Source: Fibrobacter sp.
GTDB taxonomy: Bacteria > Fibrobacterota > Fibrobacteria > Fibrobacterales > Fibrobacteraceae
DNA length: 6,259 nt
Assembly: GCA_012841225.1 (NCBI GenBank)
Contig: DUVD01000031.1
Span: forward strand, 1 to 6,259
Reading direction: 5' to 3'
Positions 1-5,440 of the stretch are shown here, one piece after another. The notes beneath the pieces were generated by a model, which worked only from the letters and a program-made list of their open reading frames with translations, was not told the origin of the DNA and did not search any database. The translations under genes and the position numbers were made by a program. How positions within the stretch are numbered: position 1 is the first letter of the stretch; each line of letters opens with the position of its first letter.

Positions 1-612
1 GGAAGTGGTAATTTGCCAGGCATTGCCGTAGGTGTCAAACACCATAACCACAGGCACATAGCCGGTGCCGTAAATATTAGAGAACTCCCAGTTGCTATCG
101 CGGTAAATAGGAAACGAGACTTGCGTTTCGGAGAGATACTCGTCGAGGTAGCTGTCGTAGGTAGAGCTAGTAATCAAGCCTATTATTTGTAAGCCCGATT
201 CGGGGTGACTAAGCGCAAATTCACTTTCAAAAATCTTTAAATCTTTGAGTACTTGAAGGCAAGGAGGCCCGGGTGCTTTAAAGTAAACTAGAACAGTGAG
301 AGAATCATTCCAATAGGCAAGTTCTTTATCGTTTGTATTTTGGTATGGGGTCACATGAGTAACGCCGTGAAAAGAGCCTTCTACGTCGGGGACTGTTTTT
401 TTTATGCAAATGCTTGCTAGGTAATCGGGGAGAGTGATGATAACAGAATCAGCATTAATGCCTGGGTCAGGCTTTTCAATTGGGTTGCTTGCACTATTTG
501 GTGGTTCTGTAAATTCGGTGACTAGACAAGAACTTAAGAGAAGTGCCATGCCAAAAAGGCAAGCCATTAATAAGGACCTTGAATTTAGAATTTGAGATGA
601 AAATAAATACAT
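1..612 (-). CDS. Thioredoxin-fold (TlpA/AhpC-like) lipoprotein with degenerate CXXC, 3' part missing
   Basis: Translating the minus strand from the ATG at 610-612 gives 204 codons open to the window edge, so the C-terminus is missing. A hydrophobic signal segment (about residues 15-28) ends in a lipobox, L26-S27-S28-C29, predicting a lipid-anchored envelope protein. A polar linker rich in Pro, Asn and Ser follows. From about residue 104 the pattern is a thioredoxin-like fold: a beta strand (LTVLVYF), an active-site-like loop F111-KAPGPP-C118, a helix, a second strand (LQIIGLI), and later G184-Y-V-P187-VVMVFD, which matches the cis-proline loop and following strand of TlpA-type proteins. The first cysteine of the usual CPPC is Gly115, so a normal dithiol redox cycle seems unlikely; C69 is the only other non-lipidated cysteine seen. 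M16 is an alternative start but would leave a very short signal with no positive charge. No clear Shine-Dalgarno precedes either start. Lipoprotein call is firm; the fold is a motif-based judgement. Confidence 0.75.
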   Translation of the reverse strand, partial: MYLFSSQILNSRSLLMACLFGMALLLSSCLVTEFTEPPNSASNPIEKPDPGINADSVIITLPDYLASICIKKTVPDVEGSFHGVTHVTPYQNTNDKELAYWNDSLTVLVYFKAPGPPCLQVLKDLKIFESEFALSHPESGLQIIGLITSSTYDSYLDEYLSETQVSFPIYRDSNWEFSNIYGTGYVPVVMVFDTYGNAWQITTS

Positions 613-624
613 AAAATTACAGAT

Positions 625-633
625 TGGTATAAT
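625..633 (+). promoter_or_regulatory. Candidate extended -10 promoter for the beta-barrel gene
   Basis: TGGTATAAT fits the extended -10 form TGnTATAAT exactly. Transcription would begin near 640 and leave a leader of about 45 nt before the ATG at 685. No convincing -35 hexamer lies 17 bp upstream, which extended -10 promoters can tolerate. The surrounding 72-bp divergent gap is very AT-rich, so a chance match is possible. Opposite-strand near-matches (a TATTAT in the same area) could serve the divergent lipoprotein gene, but none is strong enough to call. Confidence 0.35.
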
Positions 634-670
634 ATTAAAAATTAAAAGATTACAAAAATTGTTCTTTGTT

Positions 671-682
671 ATATTATAATAT
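671..682. repeat. 12-bp perfect palindrome in the divergent intergenic region
   Basis: ATATTATAATAT reads identically on both strands and contains TATAAT in each orientation. It ends two bases before the ATG at 685. It could be a shared -10 element, an operator, or simply AT-rich chance. As a plus-strand -10 it would place the start point at about the initiation codon itself. Confidence 0.4.
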
Positions 683-684
683 AC

Positions 685-2205
685 ATGAAAAAGATATTAT
701 TGTGGTTAGCACTGTTGATTTCTGTTTCTGTGGGCGAGGAAATCCCTCTTGATTCAGTTTTAATTGTAGAACAACGGTTTGCAGAGAAGGAAGCGTTTCA
801 CGCGGTAGTCCTTTTAGACAGGTACTTGAGATCTCATTCTAGTCCTGATCTTGAGTTTTGGCGGATTTGGGGTGAAATTCAGATTGAGGATGTAGAAAGT
901 GCAGAGAGGCATTTGTTCTATATGGATTCTCTGTTGCGTTATGATCAGGCTCTTTTGGAATCAGAAGACCTTGCATGCTTGCATACTCGTCTAAAACTTT
1001 TGAATTTATATAGAAATTACAATAGTGCACTGCAGTCCAATTTTTCTGATGATAAAAAAGATGGTTTTTACAAAAGGATGCGTCGCGATTTCGCCAAAAT
1101 TCGAAGATCGGAATGTCTTTTTAAAGAAGATCGTTCCTTGTATTCTTTTATGCGATCGGTTGTGAAACCCGGGTGGACAGCCCCTTTTTCTGGATTACTT
1201 TCTTACGGGATTGGCTATAGCGACAATCCCATACAAGATGAAAATAAATACGAAAATAGTGAGTCTAAGGCTTTTCACTCTTTAATTACTGGGTTAGACT
1301 TTAAACCTTGGATGAAAAACTTTCCTGTGCAGCCATTTGTAGACTTACGGTTTAGTAGCTGGTATTATTTTCCAGATGCTGCTACCGATTTTCATCGAGG
1401 GGTTATTCGCACACGCTTTGGCAGTGCTTGGCAAAACGCTCGCTTTTATACTAAGATCAGTTTTATAGGTTCGCTTACTTTCCAAAAAGACTCGTTGTAT
1501 TCGGGTTATCCTATTTACCAAGAGCACAAAGCCGTAGAGCTTGATTGGAATATTTGGCGACAACTCGGGTTTACGGCGCGCATGGGTAGTCGTTTATTTA
1601 GAGACCGCCTTTTTTCTAGAAGTGAATACGAGGGTACTATTTACGGCAAAAAAACTTTTGGAAATAAATTGTATGGCTCTGCTTCTATTTCTGGAGGGGT
1701 ATTTCGTGCTGATGACTCTTGGAATAACTTTGTTAATGAGATGCTTTCATTTTCAGTTTTATGGCAAGTTCACCCCGCAGTACAGTTTTGGAATCACTTG
1801 AATTTAGAATACAGGTATTATGATTACGCTAAGTCGGTGAGGCCTCGCGAAGATTGGATTTGGCAGTGGCAACCCACGGTATCCTGGCGATTAGCGCCTT
1901 CGCTACAGCTAAACCTCTCTTACGCTTACCTCCACAAAAAGGTGAACAATATCAAAAGTGCTCCAGGGGTTTTAGCAGAAACACTTAGCATTCAAGACCA
2001 CACTGTTTCTCTTTTTCTCGAGTGGAAGCCGGTTTTTGATACTAAGCGATTTAGCACTCGTCCTTCTTCTTACTCGCTCCCAGCACCTTGGGCATCTGGA
2101 GTATCACCTCCAGCAAATATTGAGTTTCAGTCAAACATCGAACAATCTAAAGACCAAATGGATTTTCGTGAAACGCAACAGCAAGGCCATCGTTGTAGAG
2201 AGTAA
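685..2205 (+). CDS. Outer-membrane beta-barrel protein with helical N-terminal domain (Slam/DUF560-like architecture)
   Basis: The 506-residue product starts with a classical signal peptide (MKK, then hydrophobic to about residue 15, probable cleavage after G17). Residues about 20-160 are helical and charged, with helix-turn-helix spacing reminiscent of TPR repeats. From about residue 168 to 451 the sequence alternates aromatic and polar residues in some 14 short amphipathic stretches, for example 168-180, 214-228, 252-264, 328-340, 364-379 and 438-449, as expected for an outer-membrane barrel. The first strand carries SYGIGYSDNP (172-181), a motif style common in TPR-plus-barrel proteins such as DUF560/Slam, which move lipoproteins to the cell surface. 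Strand count was done by eye. The last barrel-like strand ends EWKPVF (446-451), but a hydrophilic Pro/Ser/Gln-rich tail of about 55 residues follows, which is unusual because barrels generally end at an aromatic residue. No Shine-Dalgarno is visible before the ATG. Family assignment is tentative; outer-membrane barrel is well supported. Confidence 0.75.
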   Translation: MKKILLWLALLISVSVGEEIPLDSVLIVEQRFAEKEAFHAVVLLDRYLRSHSSPDLEFWRIWGEIQIEDVESAERHLFYMDSLLRYDQALLESEDLACLHTRLKLLNLYRNYNSALQSNFSDDKKDGFYKRMRRDFAKIRRSECLFKEDRSLYSFMRSVVKPGWTAPFSGLLSYGIGYSDNPIQDENKYENSESKAFHSLITGLDFKPWMKNFPVQPFVDLRFSSWYYFPDAATDFHRGVIRTRFGSAWQNARFYTKISFIGSLTFQKDSLYSGYPIYQEHKAVELDWNIWRQLGFTARMGSRLFRDRLFSRSEYEGTIYGKKTFGNKLYGSASISGGVFRADDSWNNFVNEMLSFSVLWQVHPAVQFWNHLNLEYRYYDYAKSVRPREDWIWQWQPTVSWRLAPSLQLNLSYAYLHKKVNNIKSAPGVLAETLSIQDHTVSLFLEWKPVFDTKRFSTRPSSYSLPAPWASGVSPPANIEFQSNIEQSKDQMDFRETQQQGHRCRE

Positions 2206-2209
2206 TTTA

Positions 2210-2269
2210 GGTTCTTTTAATTCAATGTTGTTTTTTATACTCATAAATCAGTATATTAAAAAAAGAACC
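2210..2269. repeat. Large inverted repeat in the leader of the coiled-coil gene
   Basis: GGTTCTTTT (2210-2218) is exactly complementary to AAAAGAACC (2261-2269). Nested inside is a second hairpin, ATACT (2237-2241) with AGTAT (2250-2254) around an 8-nt loop, whose stem can be extended by the T run at 2231-2236 pairing with the A run near 2258-2264 across a small bulge. The element begins five bases after the barrel gene's stop and ends ten bases before the AGGA ribosome-binding site at 2279-2282. No U-tract follows directly, so it is not a standard intrinsic terminator. It may be a leader structure, an mRNA-stability element or a processing site between the two genes. Confidence 0.6.
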
Positions 2270-2288
2270 ATTTAACATAGGATTTTTT

Positions 2289-2570
2289 ATGAACAAAGAA
2301 GTATTTAAAGCTAAAGCAAATCTCGTTATAGACGAGGTTTCTGTAAAAATTGATGAATTGAAACTAAAAAAAGAAAGCGTTAAAGACGATCTTAAAATCA
2401 AATACGAAGATATGATTAAGGATTTAGAAGTAAAAAAAGTAGACTTAAAGCACAAGTATAATGACATGGCAAATGCCACAGACGAAAAGTGGGACGAAGT
2501 AAAAAAAACGTTTTCTTCTGCAGCGGATTCATTTAAAGAAGCCCTTTCTAAAATCTCATCCTTATTTTAA
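2289..2570 (+). CDS. Small charged coiled-coil protein (sll1863-like stress-response family candidate)
   Basis: The 93-residue product has no signal peptide and no membrane segment, so a cytoplasmic location is likely. Residues about 8-62 are one long lysine/glutamate/aspartate-rich helix with heptad-like hydrophobic spacing. The second part contains a W-D-E-V-K-K segment (69-74) and a C-terminal amphipathic stretch ending SLF. This layout, an amphipathic N-terminal coiled coil followed by a short Trp-containing helix and an Ala/Ser/Phe-rich tail, resembles small proteins annotated as sll1863 family stress response proteins; the molecular function of that family is not established, and the match here is from memory of sequence style only. 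AGGA at 2279-2282 lies 6 nt before the ATG, a good ribosome-binding site that fixes the start. It lies 83 bp behind the barrel gene on the same strand and faces the expansin gene tail to tail. Confidence 0.8.
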   Translation: MNKEVFKAKANLVIDEVSVKIDELKLKKESVKDDLKIKYEDMIKDLEVKKVDLKHKYNDMANATDEKWDEVKKTFSSAADSFKEALSKISSLF

Positions 2571-2585
2571 GGCGTTAATTTTTTT
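2560..2585 (+). terminator. Weak candidate intrinsic terminator after the coiled-coil gene
   Basis: CCTTA-TTT-TAAGG (2560-2572) can form a 5-bp hairpin overlapping the stop codon, and a run of seven T follows at 2579-2585. The stem is short and AT-rich and six bases separate it from the T run, so efficiency is doubtful. No other hairpin with a T run is visible in the convergent gap for either strand. Confidence 0.3.
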
Positions 2586-2619
2586 GGCTGTTATCAAAAT
2601 ATATTTATAAAAGGTCGGT

Positions 2620-3504
2620 TTACTCTTGTAAATACAAGGTGTTTTTTTCGCTTGCTAATGCAGAGCCTTTTAACAACCAAGTTTCTTTTTGGCCAAAACG
2701 GTAAAAAACGCTAAGCTCGTAAAGAGAAGAGTCTTCTAAAATTGTCGTGGGTATCTTCCAATAATTTTCTGCCTCACTTGCCATCTTTATAACAAACAAA
2801 ACAGAATCGCTTAAGCGCTTCATTTCGATTGCTTTTAAAGCGTCCGGGGGGTTTCTAATTTGAATAATACTCCAAAATGGGCTTGCCCCTTCTTTAACAT
2901 AGATGGCGGTGGAGTCGCCAAAAACACTTTCAATCCCTGCACATGGCACGAATTCCCACTCACCCTCGTAACGCCCGACTCTTTCTCCCATAAGGTCAAA
3001 TGTGGGAGCTCCGCCAAGATCAACGCCACAATTTTCATCGGGGCATTTGTCTGTAATGCGTACCACAGTTGATTTCCATCCATCAGGCGTTTTTACTTTC
3101 ACAGCAACACAACCACCACAAGCAAGGCCGCCTTGCCAAGGGCCAAGATTATCGCCTTGTGATATATTGACATGAATAGCCGCGTAATATTGAATGCGAG
3201 TCTCACCGTAGTTACAGGCTCCTCCCTGACTTGTTTCTTTAGCGCTAATGGAGCCGTAGGTAGTGACAGACCCACGTCCGCCCGAATTTGTAATTAAAGG
3301 GGCTGCAGCGTTGAACGAATCGCACGCTTCGCAAATTCCTAAAGAATCGACAACAGTGGAGTTTGATGATGTTTTAAAAAAAGAACTCGACGAGACTTCT
3401 ATAGAAGAGCTTGATTCCGGTAAAACAGAGGCTCCTTTATCGCGTCCACAAGCGGCTAGCAATAAGCAAGCAACAATAAAAACGGCAACGAAAAAAGAGC
3501 GCAT
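2620..3504 (-). CDS. Expansin-like lipoprotein (double-psi beta-barrel plus CBM63-like domain)
   Basis: The 294-residue product has a signal segment ending in the lipobox L16-A17-A18-C19, then a serine-rich linker (about 30-50), so it should be lipid-anchored with the folded part held away from the membrane. Residues about 76-188 form an expansin D1 domain: G-SVT-TYG (78-84), GGACNYG (94-100), CGGC (129-132), the I-T-D152-K-C-P motif and V-D162-L. D152 and D162 align with Asp71 and Asp82 of Bacillus subtilis EXLX1, residues important for wall-loosening. Residues about 190-294 match the CBM63-like D2 domain: KEGASPFWSIIQIRN (204-218) parallels KEGSSRWWAAIQVRN of EXLX1, with F210-W211 in place of the two cellulose-binding Trp. 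Expansins loosen cellulose networks without hydrolysis. The mature part has eight non-lipidated Cys, suggesting four disulfides; EXLX1 lacks these and the pattern is closer to eukaryotic expansins. AAGGA lies 6 nt before the ATG. It follows ilvD by 31 bp. Confidence 0.88.
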   Translation of the reverse strand: MRSFFVAVFIVACLLLAACGRDKGASVLPESSSSIEVSSSSFFKTSSNSTVVDSLGICEACDSFNAAAPLITNSGGRGSVTTYGSISAKETSQGGACNYGETRIQYYAAIHVNISQGDNLGPWQGGLACGGCVAVKVKTPDGWKSTVVRITDKCPDENCGVDLGGAPTFDLMGERVGRYEGEWEFVPCAGIESVFGDSTAIYVKEGASPFWSIIQIRNPPDALKAIEMKRLSDSVLFVIKMASEAENYWKIPTTILEDSSLYELSVFYRFGQKETWLLKGSALASEKNTLYLQE

Positions 3505-3535
3505 CGTGTTTCCTTTTTTACAAATCTGCGTGCTT

Positions 3536-5389
3536 TTACAAGCAAGTCAAAGACAAGTCTCTAATAGCACCTTTGTCCGCACTAGACACCATAGCGGCGT
3601 AAGCTTGGAGTGCCTTAGAAACGACGCGTTCGCGACCAATGGGTTTCCAGGCATCTCTTCCTTTAGCTTCCATTTCTTTGCGTCGTGTTTCTAACTCGGC
3701 ATCGGTAATACCAATGTTGATTTTTCTATTGGGGATATCGATTTCGACGACATCATCGTTTTGAATTAAGGCAATGTTACCCTTGCTCGCTGCTTCTGGG
3801 CTTACGTGACCAATAGAAAGACCACTAGTGCCTCCCGAAAAACGACCGTCTGTAATGAGAGCGCAGGCTTTGCCTAAACCCATACTTTTTAAGTAGGTCG
3901 TTGGGTAAAGCATTTCTTGCATGCCAGGACCGCCTCTTGGACCTTCGTAGCGAATAACAACAACATGCCCTTTTTTTACAGTGCCATTTAAAATGTTTTT
4001 AACGGCGTCATCTTGACTTTCAAAAACAATTGCCTTTCCAGTGAAATTCCATACAGATTCGTCAACGCCAGCGGTTTTAACAACGCAACCATCTTTGGCT
4101 AAATTACCGTAAAGAACAGCAAGTCCACCTTCTTGAGTATAAGCGGAAGCTCCTTTTCTGATGGCACCTTTTTCGCGATCTATGTCGTGAGCAGCGTAAA
4201 GTGTATTTTGAGAGAAGGCCACTAAATTAGGCTTGCCTCCAGGCGCCGCTAAGTAGCGTGTTTTTACTTCTTGAGAAGGATTTCTCATTAAGTCATATTT
4301 TTCTAAAGCGTCTTTCATGGTACGCTCGTGAACGGTTGGTACATCTGTGTGTAATAATCCAATTCGATCGAGTTCGCCGAGTATACCCATAATGCCGCCG
4401 GCGCGATGAACATCTTCAACGTGAATGTAGCTGACCGCAGGAGCGACTTTGCAAATACAAGGTGTGGTTAAAGACAAGTCGTTCATGTTTTTCATGCAAA
4501 ATTCAACTTCAGCTTCTTGAGCTATGGCGAGTAAATGAAGCACCGTATTGGTGCTACCACCCATTGCTATATCTAAGCGCATCGCATTTTCAAAAGCCTT
4601 AAACGTAGCTATGCTTCTAGGAAGAACGCTATGGTCGTCATGCTCGTAATAACGAATAGAATTTTCGACAATGCGGCGGCCAGCTTCTTCAAAAAGAGCC
4701 TTTCTAGCAGCGTGAGTAGCTACAATAGTCCCGTTGCCTGGTAAAGCCATGCCTAGTGCTTCAGCGAGGCAGTTCATCGAATTAGCCGTAAACATACCAG
4801 AGCAAGAGCCGCAAGTGGGGCAAGCAGAAGATTCGATAGCAAAAGAGTCTTCGTCTCTTACATTAGGGTCTGCAGATTCTATCATGGCGTCAATTAAATC
4901 TAGAGCGCGCTCGGAGCCATCTTTTTCTTTAAGACGACCAGCTTCCATAGGCCCACCAGAAACAAAAATAGCGGGGATGTTTAAGCGCATCGCGGCCATC
5001 ATCATGCCGGGGGTAATTTTATCGCAGTTGCTAATGCAAACCATGGCATCCGCGCAGTGGGCATTAGCCATATACTCAACAGAATCAGCAATTAAATCTC
5101 TAGAAGGAAGGCTATAAAGCATGCCACCATGGCCCATTGCAATGCCGTCATCTACGGCAATGGTGTTCATCTCTTTGGCGACGCCACCCGCTTTTTCGAT
5201 TTCTCGAGCAACTAACTGGCCAACATCTTTTAAGTGAACATGACCGGGTACAAACTGCGTAAAGCTGTTGACTACCATTACAATCGGTTTTCCGAAATCG
5301 GATTCTTTGGTACCAGTAGCGCGCCAGAGAGCACGAGCCCCAGCCATTTGACGACCTTCAATTGTGGTTAGTGAGCGAAGTTTAGGCAT
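3536..5389 (-). CDS. ilvD: Dihydroxy-acid dehydratase
   Basis: This cytoplasmic enzyme dehydrates 2,3-dihydroxy-3-methylbutanoate and 2,3-dihydroxy-3-methylpentanoate to the keto acids that precede valine, leucine and isoleucine (and pantothenate). The 617-residue length is essentially that of E. coli IlvD (616), and the sequence is closely similar from end to end as recalled. Visible motifs include NSFTQFVPGHVHL (41-53), AVDDGIAMGHGGM (78-90, with the Mg-binding Asp), ISNCDKITPGM (119-129, with the cluster Cys122 and Lys124), SACPTCGSCSGMF (188-200, with cluster Cys196), and DGRFSGGTSG near the C-terminus. Gly49 occupies the place where 2Fe-2S enzymes of the family have a third cysteine, so the oxygen-sensitive 4Fe-4S type is expected. 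AGAGGA at 5394-5399 lies 4 nt before the ATG. The upstream methyltransferase gene ends 51 bp before the start and no clear promoter lies in that gap, so co-transcription is possible. No leader peptide or attenuator is seen. Confidence 0.97.
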   Translation of the reverse strand: MPKLRSLTTIEGRQMAGARALWRATGTKESDFGKPIVMVVNSFTQFVPGHVHLKDVGQLVAREIEKAGGVAKEMNTIAVDDGIAMGHGGMLYSLPSRDLIADSVEYMANAHCADAMVCISNCDKITPGMMMAAMRLNIPAIFVSGGPMEAGRLKEKDGSERALDLIDAMIESADPNVRDEDSFAIESSACPTCGSCSGMFTANSMNCLAEALGMALPGNGTIVATHAARKALFEEAGRRIVENSIRYYEHDDHSVLPRSIATFKAFENAMRLDIAMGGSTNTVLHLLAIAQEAEVEFCMKNMNDLSLTTPCICKVAPAVSYIHVEDVHRAGGIMGILGELDRIGLLHTDVPTVHERTMKDALEKYDLMRNPSQEVKTRYLAAPGGKPNLVAFSQNTLYAAHDIDREKGAIRKGASAYTQEGGLAVLYGNLAKDGCVVKTAGVDESVWNFTGKAIVFESQDDAVKNILNGTVKKGHVVVIRYEGPRGGPGMQEMLYPTTYLKSMGLGKACALITDGRFSGGTSGLSIGHVSPEAASKGNIALIQNDDVVEIDIPNRKINIGITDAELETRRKEMEAKGRDAWKPIGRERVVSKALQAYAAMVSSADKGAIRDLSLTCL

Positions 5390-5440
5390 GGTATCCTCTT
5401 TGTTAAAATAGTATGGAATAAGATTTAATATAGAAAAACA

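Noticed and set aside
595..1251. 16-bp direct repeat AGATGAAAATAAATAC at 595-610 and 1236-1251
   Set aside because: AT-rich, only two copies, one inside each of two unrelated coding regions, with nothing flanking that suggests an insertion or attachment site.
2210..2269. Intrinsic terminator for the barrel gene
   Set aside because: The downstream arm is followed by ATTTAACATAGG rather than a T run, so it was recorded as an inverted repeat instead.
2036..2275. Overlapping plus-strand frame at the end of the barrel gene, considered as a sign of a frameshift
   Set aside because: Its translation does not continue the barrel pattern, and the barrel already ends in a normal aromatic terminus in the main frame.
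2222..2479. 85-codon minus-strand frame over the coiled-coil gene
   Set aside because: It is the complement of a lysine-rich helix, giving the usual Ser/Phe/Leu-rich shadow; the plus-strand gene has the ribosome-binding site and family-like pattern.
3355..3420. Serine-rich stretch of the expansin considered as a nucleotide repeat
   Set aside because: It is a low-complexity protein linker with mixed serine codons and has no repeat unit at DNA level.
3263..3694. 143-codon plus-strand frame across the ilvD-expansin junction
   Set aside because: It is antisense to two well-supported genes and has no ribosome-binding site or recognisable domain.
4734..5117. 127-codon open frame antisense to ilvD
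   Set aside because: It lies wholly within the strongly conserved ilvD coding region, and its composition is that of a reverse-frame shadow with no recognisable motif.
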